This document shows, piece after piece, positions 24,242 through 33,176 of a DNA stretch of 64,000 bases. The notes under the pieces are model-generated. The model saw only the letters and a program-made list of their open reading frames with translations, ran no database searches and was not told the DNA's origin. Made by a program: the position numbers and the translations under genes. The DNA lies in contig NZ_BMMZ01000001.1 in assembly GCF_014646195.1 (NCBI RefSeq), forward strand, positions 1 through 64,000. Direction: 5' to 3'. Every line of letters starts with the position of its first letter. The stretch's first letter is position 1. This stretch comes from Microlunatus endophyticus. Its GTDB lineage: Bacteria; Actinomycetota; Actinomycetes; Propionibacteriales; Propionibacteriaceae.

Positions 24242-24594
24242 TCGCATGGTTGACCTATGTCGTGATCGGCATCGCCGTGGTGGCGGCGATCTGGGGCGGA
24301 ATCTCGACGGCGCGCGGCAAGCCGCCGGGCGATGCCCAGTTCTACTGGAGTTTCCTGACCGAGCTGGGAGTAATCGTCCAGTCCGTGGTGGGCTTCGTGG
24401 CGATCGCCCGCGGGCACGGGCCGGCCGAGACCGCGACCTCGATCGGTTACCTGGCAGGGATCATCGTCCTGATGCCGGCCGGAATCTGGTGGGGTGTCAG
24501 CGATCGCAGCCGTTATTCCGGTCTGGTGATGACCATCGCCGGTGCGGCGATTGCCGTGATGTCGTTGAGATTGCTCGATCTGTGGAGTGTGTGA
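24238..24594 (+). CDS. Four-helix membrane protein, unknown
   Basis: 118-residue inner-membrane protein with four predicted helices (IAWLTYVVIGIAVVAAIWGG, TELGVIVQSVVGFVAIA, IGYLAGIIVLMPAGIWWG, VMTIAGAAIAVMSLRLL). Starts within the vapC stop and is followed 3 bases later by a second membrane protein gene, suggesting a pair. Family not named by me; comparable gene pairs occur in actinobacteria as conserved hypotheticals. Confidence 0.8.
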   Translation: MIAWLTYVVIGIAVVAAIWGGISTARGKPPGDAQFYWSFLTELGVIVQSVVGFVAIARGHGPAETATSIGYLAGIIVLMPAGIWWGVSDRSRYSGLVMTIAGAAIAVMSLRLLDLWSV

Positions 24595-24597
24595 CCG

Positions 24598-25032
24598 TTG
24601 CCCGACCACGTATCTGATCACCTGCAGGACCGGTCAGACGTCCCGGCTACGCGGACCGGGCCGGGACGGGTCCTGATCGCGGTGTACGGGTTGTTCGCGA
24701 TCGCAGCGACCTCCCGGGCCGTCGTGCAACTGGCCATCCAGTTCCACGAGGCACCGTTGGCCTATCTGCTGTCGGCGTTCTCCGGTTTGGTCTACATCCT
24801 GGCCACCATCTCGCTCGCGCTCGGCAACCGCACGGGGCGACGGCTGGCCTGGGCGACGATCGGCACCGAACTGGTCGGCGTGCTCGCTGTCGGGACCGCG
24901 AGCACGGTCGTGCCGGACGCGTTCCCGCAGGCAACAGTCTGGTCGACGTACGGCATCGGGTACGGATTTGTCCCGCTGGTGCTGCCCTTCATCGGCCTGT
25001 TCTGGTTGTGGCGGACCCGTACCAAGAGTTGA
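24598..25032 (+). CDS. Four-helix membrane protein, unknown
   Basis: 144-residue protein with a hydrophilic N-terminal 25 residues, then four predicted helices (VLIAVYGLFAIAATSRAVVQ, LLSAFSGLVYILATISLAL, ATIGTELVGVLAVGTAS, VPLVLPFIGLFWLW). TTG start at 24598, three bases after the previous stop. It probably works with the preceding membrane protein; function not recognised. Confidence 0.8.
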   Translation: MPDHVSDHLQDRSDVPATRTGPGRVLIAVYGLFAIAATSRAVVQLAIQFHEAPLAYLLSAFSGLVYILATISLALGNRTGRRLAWATIGTELVGVLAVGTASTVVPDAFPQATVWSTYGIGYGFVPLVLPFIGLFWLWRTRTKS

Positions 25033-25125
25033 TCATCGGGTTGATCGCACCACCTCGAGAGTTACGTCCGGCTATTGCGATCCGAGTCTTGACCCTCACG
25101 CTACGGAAGGTGCTGGACTTGCGGT

Positions 25126-26058
25126 ATGACCGAGACGAATGTTCCCGACGCCATGCGATCGTGGTCGGTGCACACCCCGTACTCCGACCCCGGCCGCTAC
25201 ACGGATCTACTGACGGCCGTCCCTCCGCGGATCCCCGAGCTGTCGGCGGTCGCGCGCAACCTGATCATCCACTATCGGGCCTCCGGCCTCGACCTGCCGG
25301 AGGAGTCCAAGGGCGACATCAACGCGCGGTGGATCTCCGCCATCCTCGATCTTGATCAACGACGCCACCGGCAGCCGCTGGATGCCGAGCGGGATCCGCT
25401 GACCCGGGTCCAGGGATGCTGCCGTGATCACTCGCTGTTCAGCGCTGCCGTGTTGCGCCAGCACGGCGTCCCGGCCAGGATCCGGTACGGCTTCTCCCAC
25501 TACTTCGCGCGGGACCACAACTTCGACCACGTGATCGTCGAGACCTGGCTGCCCGAGGGCCGTTGGCTGCGCTTCGATCCGGAGGTCGGCGAGCCGATGG
25601 AGCGACTCGCCACTCCGCAGGACATCCCGCACGGCCCGGACTCGCCCTTCACCACCGCGGCAGAGTCCTGGAAGGAGTACCGCCAGGGGAGCATCGATCC
25701 ACAGCTCTACGGAGTCGCCCCGGGCGTGCCGATCGGTGGCGCTTGGTTCATGCAGGGCGCAGTCTTCTACGACGCCGCCTTCCGTGCCGGGATCGAGCTC
25801 CTGCTCTGGGACGGCTGGGCGCCGCTCAGTTCCCCGGACGGCGTGACCGACGAGGAGGCCGGGACCGCCGACGAGCTCGCGGAGATGATCATCGCCGCCG
25901 ACAACGGAGATGCCGAGGCTGAGCGGCGGCTCATCGAACGCGTCCGGACGGATCCGCTGGTCGGGCCCGGGACAGCCGTACGCACCAATTCGCCCTACGG
26001 CGACCCGCCGATCACGACTGACCTCACCAAGATTCCTGAGCTCGTCGAAGGGCACTGA
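25126..26058 (+). CDS. Transglutaminase-like domain protein
   Basis: 310-residue cytoplasmic protein with a transglutaminase-like/cysteine-protease core. The catalytic Cys is in VQGCCRDHSLFSAAVLRQHG (about residue 99), the His in FDHVIVETWLPEGRW (about 142), and the Asp in RFDPEVGEP. A long C-terminal domain contains an acid-rich helix (DEEAGTADELAEMIIAADNG). No signal sequence, so it acts inside the cell. Comparable proteins are often annotated as transglutaminase superfamily, with unknown substrate. Confidence 0.85.
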   Translation: MTETNVPDAMRSWSVHTPYSDPGRYTDLLTAVPPRIPELSAVARNLIIHYRASGLDLPEESKGDINARWISAILDLDQRRHRQPLDAERDPLTRVQGCCRDHSLFSAAVLRQHGVPARIRYGFSHYFARDHNFDHVIVETWLPEGRWLRFDPEVGEPMERLATPQDIPHGPDSPFTTAAESWKEYRQGSIDPQLYGVAPGVPIGGAWFMQGAVFYDAAFRAGIELLLWDGWAPLSSPDGVTDEEAGTADELAEMIIAADNGDAEAERRLIERVRTDPLVGPGTAVRTNSPYGDPPITTDLTKIPELVEGH

Positions 26059-26085
26059 CGGCTCGGATCAGGGCATGCTTGGGCC

Positions 26086-26421
26086 ATGATCCTCATCGTC
26101 GTGAAGTACACCATCCTGCCGGAATACCGGGATCGCTGGCTGCCGGCGCTCGATTCGTTCACCCGGGCCGTCCGGGCGGAGCCCGGCAACCTCTGGTTCG
26201 ACTGGTCGATCGATACGGAGGACCCGGATCGGTACGTCCTGGTGGAGGGATTCGCCGATGCCGATGCGGGAGCGGTGCACGTGGCAACGGATCACTTCAA
26301 GGCCGCGATGGAGCTGATGCCGACGATGTTGGCGAAGACCCCGGAGATCATCAACATCGAGATCCCCGACCGCACGGGCTGGTCCCAGATGGCCGAGTTG
26401 ACCGTTCCTGACCGCCGTTGA
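26086..26421 (+). CDS. Antibiotic-biosynthesis monooxygenase-like protein
   Basis: 111-residue ABM-fold protein of the YgiN/quinol-monooxygenase group. Characteristic elements are VVKYTILPEYRDRWLPALDS, EPGNLWFDWSIDTEDPDRYV and VEGFADADAG with the H in HVATDHFKAAME. Cofactor-free, dimeric. Precedes an LLM-type oxidoreductase; whether they act together is inference. Starts at ATG 26086. Confidence 0.87.
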   Translation: MILIVVKYTILPEYRDRWLPALDSFTRAVRAEPGNLWFDWSIDTEDPDRYVLVEGFADADAGAVHVATDHFKAAMELMPTMLAKTPEIINIEIPDRTGWSQMAELTVPDRR

Positions 26422-26476
26422 TCCCACCGGGTGACCCGGGAGCGGGCATCAGGTCACGGTCCGGCAGGCTGTAGCC

Positions 26477-27394
26477 ATGGCAGACACCGGGACCAGTCCC
26501 GTACGACTCCGGCTGGGCATCCACATCCCGCCGACGATCCGACCGGAGCGGCTTCGTGATCTTGCCCGGGCCGCGGAGCAGGCCGGGCTGGACGACCTGT
26601 GGGTCTGGGAGGACTCGTTCAAGCAGAGCGGGATCGCCTCGGCAACCGCAGCGCTGGCCTGGACCGAGACCATCCGGGTCGGGATCACCTTGTTGCCGGT
26701 GCCGTTGCGCAATCCGGCCCTGGCGGCGATGGAGATCGCCACCATCTCCCGGATGTTCCCGGGCCGGTTCGTCGCGGGTATCGGTCATGGGATCCAGGAG
26801 TGGATGGGCCAGGCCGGCGTCCGGGCGGCTTCGCCGCTGACGCTGCTGCGGGAGCAGGCGACGGCGATCCGGCGACTGCTGCAGGGCGAGACCGTGACCG
26901 CCCACGGTCGCTACGTCAACCTTGATCAGGTACGCCTGGACTGGCCGCCGGCGGTGCTTCCGCCGTTGATGCTCGGCGGCTCCGGGCCGAAGTCGGTCGC
27001 CCTGGCCGCCGAACTCGGCGACGGCAATCTCCTCGGCAATGCCTACACCGACGACGAGGTCAGAGCGATCGGCGAGGCGGTCCGGTCGGCCAAGCAGTCT
27101 GCCGGACGGCCGGACGCCGATCACCCGCAGATCGTCGCCTGCGAGATCGTCGCGACCGGCCCGGACGCCGGGCGGCGACTGGACGCAGAGCTGCCGCTCT
27201 GGGGTGCCGCTACCGGCCGCGGCATCGGTGTTGCGGGCGGGGCGGCCGACATTGCCGACTCGGCGCTGCGTTACGCATCCTTCGGGGTGACGGCGTACGG
27301 CGTCCAACCGACCGCCGACGAACCAGACCTCGAGGGCTTGATCAACTTCCTCGGCCGCGAGGTCAAACCGCTGTTGACGAAGGGAATCCAGTGA
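26477..27394 (+). CDS. LLM-class flavin/F420-dependent oxidoreductase
   Basis: 305-residue bacterial-luciferase-like TIM-barrel enzyme. Motifs are ARAAEQAGLDDLWVWEDSFK, IRVGITLLPVPLRNPALAA and FVAGIGHGIQEWMGQAG, then LGGSGPKSVALAAELGDGNL. In actinobacteria many of these use F420 rather than FMN. It overlaps the next gene (gamma-glutamyltransferase-like) by four bases, so both are in one operon. Substrate unknown. Confidence 0.88.
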   Translation: MADTGTSPVRLRLGIHIPPTIRPERLRDLARAAEQAGLDDLWVWEDSFKQSGIASATAALAWTETIRVGITLLPVPLRNPALAAMEIATISRMFPGRFVAGIGHGIQEWMGQAGVRAASPLTLLREQATAIRRLLQGETVTAHGRYVNLDQVRLDWPPAVLPPLMLGGSGPKSVALAAELGDGNLLGNAYTDDEVRAIGEAVRSAKQSAGRPDADHPQIVACEIVATGPDAGRRLDAELPLWGAATGRGIGVAGGAADIADSALRYASFGVTAYGVQPTADEPDLEGLINFLGREVKPLLTKGIQ

Positions 27395-28956
27395 CGCGCA
27401 GCGAATCGATGACAGCCCGGATCGTCACCCCGGACCGGCGGGCGACCAGAGCCGGGCAGGCCGTCCTCGATGCCGGCGGTACGGCGGTCGACGCGGTGAT
27501 CGCTGCCAGCGCGGTGTTGTGTGTGGTGTATCCGCAGAATGTCACCCTGGGCGGCGACACCTGGACCTTGGTCGCGCCGCCGGACGGCGACCCGATCGCG
27601 ATCAACGGCACCGGTCGGGCACCGGGGGCGCTCTCGGCGCAACTGCTCGTTGACGAAGGATTCACCGGTGTTCCCGGCAACGGACCGCATTCGATCAGCG
27701 TCCCCGGATTGGTGGCCGCCTGGGGCGATCTCTACCGGACCTGGGGCCGTACGCCGTTCGCCGACCTGATCACTCCCGGTCGTGATCTTGCCCGCGACGG
27801 GAGCCCGGTCGCACCGGCACTGGCCCGCGATCTGCAGAATCTCGCCGACGTGTTGATCAACGACCCCGGCTGCGCCGGAGTCTTCTTCGCCGACGGGAAG
27901 GTGCTCGGCGAAGGAGATCCGATGGTCCTGCCGGCGCTGGCCGACACGTTGTCGCAGATCGCCACCGAGGGACCGGCAGCGCTCTACGGCGGGGCGGTCG
28001 GACGGCGCTTCGTCGACGGTCTGCGCCGGGCCGGCTCGGTGATCAGCATCGATGATCTTGCCGGGCATCGCACCGACCGGGTCAGTCCGCTCGCGATCTC
28101 GTACGCCGGATTGGACGTGCTGACCACGCCGCCCAGCTCCCAGGGCTTCACCCTGCTGAAGATCCTTGCCCTGATGGCAGAACTCGGCCTGGACGACCCT
28201 GCGGGGTCCGACCAGGCCGTGATGATCATGAATGCGGTCGCGCTGGCGGCCCAGGACCGGGACGCGATCTCCGGAGATCCTGAATTCGTCGAGGTCGCCC
28301 TGGACCAGGTCTTGGCGGCGGATCGGATCGGCACCCAGGCCGCGGCCATCCGGGCCGGCGCCGTCCCGGCGGATCTGGCCGGTGGCCCGTGGCCGCCGCT
28401 TGGCGGCGACACGATCGGTATGGTCGCGGTCGATGCCGAGGGTTTGTGGGTGAGCTCCGTGCAGAGCGTCGCAGGAACATTCGGATCCCGGGTGCTGGAA
28501 CCGTCCACCGGCATCCTGGCGCACAACCGCGGCAGCGGTTTCAGCCTCGATCCGGCCCGTCCCGGCTATCTCGTCGGCGGTCGACGGCCACCGCACACAC
28601 TGATGCCGTCGCTGATGCGCCGAGACGGCCGGACGGTCGGCGCGATCGCCACCATGGGCGGCCACAACCAGCCCTTCATCGTCACCCAGGTGCTCTCCCG
28701 GATCCTCGCCGGTGATCATCCGCAGCAGGCGGTCGGCGCCCCGCGCTGGGTCGTCCAGCGGGCCAGTGGCGACAAGCTGGTGCTCGCCGACGAGCGCCTC
28801 GACCGGGCCGTACGCGACCGGCTGGCACAGTCGTCCGCGACTCAGACGGTGCTGATGAACGACAACCGGCTCGGCCATGCACACGCGATCTGGACAACCG
28901 CCGAGCCCGGTGAGCTGGTCTGGGGAACCGATCCCCGCGCCGACGGTGGCGAATAG
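27391..28956 (+). CDS. Gamma-glutamyltransferase family protein
   Basis: 521-residue N-terminal-nucleophile hydrolase. The pro-enzyme cleavage and catalytic Thr is in PLGGDTIGMVAVDAEG (Thr about residue 341), with the large subunit start AGQAVLDAGGTAVDAVIAAS and substrate-binding GGDTWTLVAPP and GRAPGALSAQL. No signal peptide is present, so it probably acts in the cytoplasm, unlike secreted Ggt. The GTG at 27391 overlaps the previous stop. A cytosolic role on gamma-glutamyl conjugates or a related amidase role is inference. Confidence 0.88.
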   Translation: MTRSESMTARIVTPDRRATRAGQAVLDAGGTAVDAVIAASAVLCVVYPQNVTLGGDTWTLVAPPDGDPIAINGTGRAPGALSAQLLVDEGFTGVPGNGPHSISVPGLVAAWGDLYRTWGRTPFADLITPGRDLARDGSPVAPALARDLQNLADVLINDPGCAGVFFADGKVLGEGDPMVLPALADTLSQIATEGPAALYGGAVGRRFVDGLRRAGSVISIDDLAGHRTDRVSPLAISYAGLDVLTTPPSSQGFTLLKILALMAELGLDDPAGSDQAVMIMNAVALAAQDRDAISGDPEFVEVALDQVLAADRIGTQAAAIRAGAVPADLAGGPWPPLGGDTIGMVAVDAEGLWVSSVQSVAGTFGSRVLEPSTGILAHNRGSGFSLDPARPGYLVGGRRPPHTLMPSLMRRDGRTVGAIATMGGHNQPFIVTQVLSRILAGDHPQQAVGAPRWVVQRASGDKLVLADERLDRAVRDRLAQSSATQTVLMNDNRLGHAHAIWTTAEPGELVWGTDPRADGGE

Positions 28957-28980
28957 GAGTAACCGGTCAGACGGCAACCG

Positions 28981-29736
28981 TCAGACCACGAGCAGCTTGG
29001 GCCCGGCATCCTCCAGATTCCTGCGCTGGTGGGAATCCACGTCGGAGTCGGTCACGATCTCGTTGATCTCGGCGAGATGGGTGATCCGCGCGAAGGTCAC
29101 CCTGCCGATCTTGGAACTGTCGGAGACCACAATCCTGCGTTGTGAGCGGTGCAGGAAGGCCCGGTCGGTCTGGGCCTCCATCTCGTCGAAGGTGGTGCAG
29201 CCCTCCTCGGCGGTCAGGCCGTCGACCCCGATGAACGCCGCATCCAGGTGGTAGTTGGACAACATCGCCTCCGCTGCCGGCCCGACGAGTTCCAGCGAAT
29301 GCCGGATGATGCCGCCGATGACGATCAGCCGGATGGAGTTGCGCTCGGCCAGTTCGGACGCGACGTTGATGGCGTTGGTGACGATCGTGATGCCGCGGCG
29401 CTCGGCCAGCGCCCGCGCGATCTCCAGCGTCGTACTGCCACCGGTCATCCCGACGACGGCGCCGTCGGGCACCAGGTCCGCCGCGGCCCGGCCGATCCGC
29501 TTCTTCTCGTTGCGGCGCAGTACTGCCTTGACCCGGGTGGAGACCTCCTCGCCGGTTTCGACGGCGACCGCGCCGCCATGGGTTCGCATGATGTGCTGAC
29601 TGCGACTCAGTGATTGAAGGTCCCGGCGCACCGTCGCTTCCGACACACCGAAGCTGCTCGCCAACCCGGCGACCTCGACGCTGCCGTTCTCGGCGAGCCG
29701 ATCGAGGATCGCCGACAGCCTTTCCACCTTCCGCAC
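28981..29736 (-). CDS. DeoR family transcriptional regulator
   Basis: 251-residue sugar-responsive repressor. N-terminal wHTH: VERLSAILDRLAENGSVEVA, LASSFGVSEATVRRDLQSLS. Then the DeoR effector domain with the sugar-phosphate pocket: GAVVGMTGGSTTLEIARALA, VTNAINVASELAERNSIRLI, GPAAEAMLSNYHLDAAFIGV. The frame is open up to 29952, but residues before V at 29736 lack coding character, so GTG 29736 gives the family's usual length. Divergent from an ABC sugar operon, which it should control, with a phosphosugar as inducer. Confidence 0.92.
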   Translation of the reverse strand: MRKVERLSAILDRLAENGSVEVAGLASSFGVSEATVRRDLQSLSRSQHIMRTHGGAVAVETGEEVSTRVKAVLRRNEKKRIGRAAADLVPDGAVVGMTGGSTTLEIARALAERRGITIVTNAINVASELAERNSIRLIVIGGIIRHSLELVGPAAEAMLSNYHLDAAFIGVDGLTAEEGCTTFDEMEAQTDRAFLHRSQRRIVVSDSSKIGRVTFARITHLAEINEIVTDSDVDSHQRRNLEDAGPKLLVV

Positions 29737-29964
29737 AGGATGCGATTTTAGCAACCTGCGCGGCCACTGCTCATATGCGCAACCGCATCCGCATGTGTTA
29801 CAGATTCGTGCAGATCGTTGACGATTGCCGTTCATATCTCCTATGTTCCAGAAGGGATCGCGCAAATCGATCACACTCGCGCAGCGTGAAATGCGCAGCC
29901 GGGTGTGCTGCGGGGTCCTCACGACAAAGGCGTCCGAATCGCACTCGAGCACCGGGGAGGCACC
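29737..29964. promoter_or_regulatory. Divergent promoter region of sugar operon
   Basis: 228-base AT-richer gap between DeoR and the solute-binding protein gene. The word GCGCA recurs at 29777, 29860, 29879 and 29893, three of them spaced 19 and 14 bases, which could be regulator half-sites. A GGGGAGG ribosome site precedes the ATG at 29965. Confidence 0.4.
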
Positions 29965-31305
29965 ATGTGGGGCAACGGAGAACGTTCGGTGAAGCGCGGC
30001 TGGCGAGCTGCATCAGCAGCGCTGATGGCAGGGCTGCTGGTGGCTGCGGCCGGTTGTTCGGGTGGCGGACAGCCCAGCGGCGGTTCGACCGAGGTTTCGG
30101 GCGCGACGATCACGGTCGCGCTGGGTGCTCCGCCACCCGCCGCGGCGCTGAAGGATTTCACCGCCCAGACCGGGATCAAGGTCAAGTGGGTCAACCTCGA
30201 CTGGGACAGCCTGCAGACCAAGATCTCGGCGGCGGCGACCGCGAAGACGTACTTCGCCGATGCCACCGACGTCGATTGGTCCCGTGTCGGCCAGCTGGGC
30301 AAGCTCGGCTGGTTCTATCCGATGGACTCCTATCTGGACACCAAGTCGATGGCGGCCGATATGCCGCAGCTCGCCTCGTTCACCACGGGCGGCCACGTCG
30401 TCGGGATCCCGTACGACGCGTCCTTCATGGTCACCACCGTCAACACCAAGCTTCTCAAGCAGGCCGGGGTCAGCGGTACGCCGAAGACCATCGACGAGTA
30501 CACCGCCGATCTGCAGAAGGTGAAGTCGTCGGGCACCGTCAAGTATCCGCTGAACATCCCCTTCTCTGCTGCCGAAGGCCTGTCGACCTACTGGTACGAG
30601 ACGACCGGCGCCTTCGGCGGTACGGTGCTGGACAAGCAGCAGAAGCCGGCGTTCACCTCGCCCGACTCAGCCGGCTACAAGGCGGCTCAGTGGATGGTCA
30701 ACGCTCTCAAGACAGGGCTTGTCCCGCCGGGGAACATCAACGTTGCCGACAGTCAGGGGCAGCAGACCCTGATGGCCAAGGGCCAGGTCGCCAGCACCTT
30801 CTCCGACTACTCGGGCAATGTCGGAACCCTGTACAACATCAAGTCGTCCTCGTCCGTCGTTGGTGACACCCAATACATCCCGACTCCGGGTGCGAACGGG
30901 CCCGCCGGCAACCTCAGCAACCCCGACGGGATCGGGATTCCCAAGCAGGCCAAGTATCCGAAGGCGGCGGCCGAATTCATCAAGTGGTTCACCTCCGCAC
31001 AGAAGCAGGCTGATTTCACCGGCCTCAACGGCACCGACAAGGTCTACTCCGGCTTCACCATCCCGTCCCGGCTCTCGGTGGTGCAGCAGATGACCGCCAA
31101 GGGCAACCTGGACGGTGGCGAGGAGTTGCAGGCGATGCTGAAGACGGCGCAGCCGGTCTTCCCGGGCGGCGCACCGTCCTGGTATCCGAAATTCTCCAAC
31201 TCCGTCTACACCAACCTGCACGCGGCGGCGACCGGATCGATCACGGTCGACGCAGCGATGAAGGCGATCGCCGACACGGCGAACCAGGCAGCGAGCGGCT
31301 CGTGA
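29965..31305 (+). CDS. ABC sugar transporter, solute-binding lipoprotein
   Basis: 446-residue exported binding protein. Basic N-terminus, hydrophobic stretch and lipobox (LVAAAGC, Cys about residue 30) anchor it to the membrane surface. The remainder is a class-F extracellular binding protein (family 1): TITVALGAPPPAAALKDFTA, IDEYTADLQKVKSSG and KGQVASTFSDYSGN. Start ATG 29965 has a GGGGAGG site. First gene of the DeoR-controlled operon; the sugar is not predictable but likely an oligosaccharide or glycoside handled by the GH4 enzyme downstream. Confidence 0.92.
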   Translation: MWGNGERSVKRGWRAASAALMAGLLVAAAGCSGGGQPSGGSTEVSGATITVALGAPPPAAALKDFTAQTGIKVKWVNLDWDSLQTKISAAATAKTYFADATDVDWSRVGQLGKLGWFYPMDSYLDTKSMAADMPQLASFTTGGHVVGIPYDASFMVTTVNTKLLKQAGVSGTPKTIDEYTADLQKVKSSGTVKYPLNIPFSAAEGLSTYWYETTGAFGGTVLDKQQKPAFTSPDSAGYKAAQWMVNALKTGLVPPGNINVADSQGQQTLMAKGQVASTFSDYSGNVGTLYNIKSSSSVVGDTQYIPTPGANGPAGNLSNPDGIGIPKQAKYPKAAAEFIKWFTSAQKQADFTGLNGTDKVYSGFTIPSRLSVVQQMTAKGNLDGGEELQAMLKTAQPVFPGGAPSWYPKFSNSVYTNLHAAATGSITVDAAMKAIADTANQAASGS

Positions 31306-32267
31306 CGTTCTCCCGCGGAGTGGAGTCGTCATCACAGGCGGTCGGTCAGCCGGGCGCCGCACCCTCCGGCGGTGTCACGACTGTCGTGGTGCGCCGCGGT
31401 CGGCGACGGTTCGAGGTGCTGCCGTACGCCCTGGTGGCGCCAGTGATGATCTTCATCATCGCGTTGGCGCTGGTGCCGGCGGTATTCACCATCGTCGAGT
31501 CGTTCTTCACCGTCAACCCGCTCGATCCGCCGACCCGGTTCTCCGGCCTGGCCAACTTCGTCCACATCGCCCACGACAAGGCGGTCATCTCCAGCATCGG
31601 CAACACCGCCTTCTACATGGTGGTGGGCGTGCTGCTGTCGACCGCGATGGCACTGGCGATCGCCGTCGTGCTGCAGCGGCCGTTCCGTGGCAGGAGCCTG
31701 GTGATCGCGGTCCTCATCCTGCCGTGGGCGCTCCCGGGCGTGGTCGAGGGCATCCTGTGGACCGGCATCTTCGACCCGAACGCAGGGCTCATCAACAGCC
31801 TGTTGACCACCCTGCACCTGGGCGGCACGGGTGTCCTGCTCGGCCAGAGCCGGCTGCTCACCATCACCTTGATCGAATTGGTCCAGGTCTGGCAGATCAC
31901 CCCGCTGTCGGTGTTGCTGATCCTGGCCACTCTGCAGTTGATCCCCGACGAGTTGTACGAGGCGGCCGAGATCGACGGCTGCAGTCCGTGGCGCTCGTTC
32001 CTGGCGATCACCTTTCCGCTGGCGCGGCCCGGGATCGCCGTCTGCATGGTGCAGGCCGTGATTGCGACGATCAACATCTTCGACCAGCCCTACATTCTCA
32101 ACGGTGCGGCCGATACCGGGGCCTCCCTGACGATGCAGACCTACTTCATCAGCTTCCAGAACCTCGATTTCGGTCAGGGGTACGCGTTGAGCTTGTTGAT
32201 CACGGCAGTCACCCTGGTGATCTCACTGGGCGTCGTCCGCGCGATCTATCGGAAGGTGGAACTGTGA
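31302..32267 (+). CDS. ABC sugar transporter permease 1
   Basis: 321-residue MalF-type inner-membrane permease, six helices (YALVAPVMIFIIALALVPAV and later LSLLITAVTLVISLGVVRA). The EAA loop contacting the ATPase is EAAEIDGCSPWRSFLAITFP (about residue 221). GTG start overlaps the binding-protein stop by four bases. No ATPase gene is in the operon, so a shared MsiK-like ATPase elsewhere must energise it (inference from family practice in actinobacteria). Confidence 0.93.
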   Translation: MTFSRGVESSSQAVGQPGAAPSGGVTTVVVRRGRRRFEVLPYALVAPVMIFIIALALVPAVFTIVESFFTVNPLDPPTRFSGLANFVHIAHDKAVISSIGNTAFYMVVGVLLSTAMALAIAVVLQRPFRGRSLVIAVLILPWALPGVVEGILWTGIFDPNAGLINSLLTTLHLGGTGVLLGQSRLLTITLIELVQVWQITPLSVLLILATLQLIPDELYEAAEIDGCSPWRSFLAITFPLARPGIAVCMVQAVIATINIFDQPYILNGAADTGASLTMQTYFISFQNLDFGQGYALSLLITAVTLVISLGVVRAIYRKVEL

Positions 32268-33136
32268 GCCCGGCCTGGAGTGCCCGCAGGCGTCGGCCGG
32301 TCAGGGGCGGCACCTCGACGGTCCGGCGGATCGGGGTCGTCCTGATCGTGCTGTGGTCGGTGATCCCGATCTACTGGGCGCTCAAGATGAGCTTCCAGAC
32401 CGAGGGCGACGCCCGGGCGATACCGGCGCAGTTCTTCCCGATCCGTCCGACGCTGCAGAACTACGCGCGGCTGCTGGGCAGTGGCAGCGACGTCTCGGGA
32501 GGGATCCGGCAGTCCACGATCAACATCGTGATCGAATGTGCGCTCGCCACCATCATCACCATCCTGCTGGCGACCATCGCGGCGTACGCGTTCTCCCGGC
32601 TGCACTTCAAGGGCAAGAACATCTTCTTCTACGCCGTGCTGGCGACGATGGCCTTTCCGCCGTATACGACGCTGATCCCGCTCTACCGGATCATGAGCGG
32701 CTTCGGCCTGGTGAACACCTATACCGGGATCGTGCTGGTCTATGTGTCCGGCTTCCTTCCGTTGGCCACCTGGATCATGCACAACTACTTCCAGAGCCTT
32801 CCCGACGGCATCGAGGAGGCCGGCCTGGTCGACGGTGCGCGCCGGTTGCAGGTGCTCTGGCACCTGCTGCTGCCGCTGGCACGTCCTGGCATCATCTCGA
32901 CCGCGCTGATCACCTTTCTCTTCGCGTGGGGACAGTTCCTGTTTCCGCTGGTGCTCTCCAGTGACCTGTCCACCCAGCCGCTGACCGTGGTGATCGCCGC
33001 GCTCCAGGGCCGGCACGACGTGCCGTCCACCCTGATGAGCGCCGCGGGGGTGCTGGCGATCATCATCCCGGCGCTGATCGCACTGATCTTCAACCGGTAC
33101 ATCGTCAACGGCCTGCTGACCGGCAGCACCCGCTGA
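32264..33136 (+). CDS. ABC sugar transporter permease 2
   Basis: 290-residue MalG-type permease. The EAA motif is EEAGLVDGARRLQVLWHLLL (about residue 185), following TM4. The GTG at 32264 overlaps the previous stop (GTGA), and gives the usual short cytoplasmic N-terminus before the first helix (IGVVLIVLWSVIPIYWALK). Last transport gene before the GH4 gene. It pairs with the preceding permease to form the membrane channel. Confidence 0.93.
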   Translation: MSPAWSARRRRPVRGGTSTVRRIGVVLIVLWSVIPIYWALKMSFQTEGDARAIPAQFFPIRPTLQNYARLLGSGSDVSGGIRQSTINIVIECALATIITILLATIAAYAFSRLHFKGKNIFFYAVLATMAFPPYTTLIPLYRIMSGFGLVNTYTGIVLVYVSGFLPLATWIMHNYFQSLPDGIEEAGLVDGARRLQVLWHLLLPLARPGIISTALITFLFAWGQFLFPLVLSSDLSTQPLTVVIAALQGRHDVPSTLMSAAGVLAIIIPALIALIFNRYIVNGLLTGSTR

Positions 33137-33176
33137 CCCGGTGCTGGAAGAAATGGGCGCACTCGAAGGAAATGGC

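Noticed and set aside
27271..28977. 568-codon minus-strand frame opposite the gamma-glutamyltransferase
   Set aside because: Antisense shadow; the plus-strand gene has a complete Ntn-hydrolase signature.
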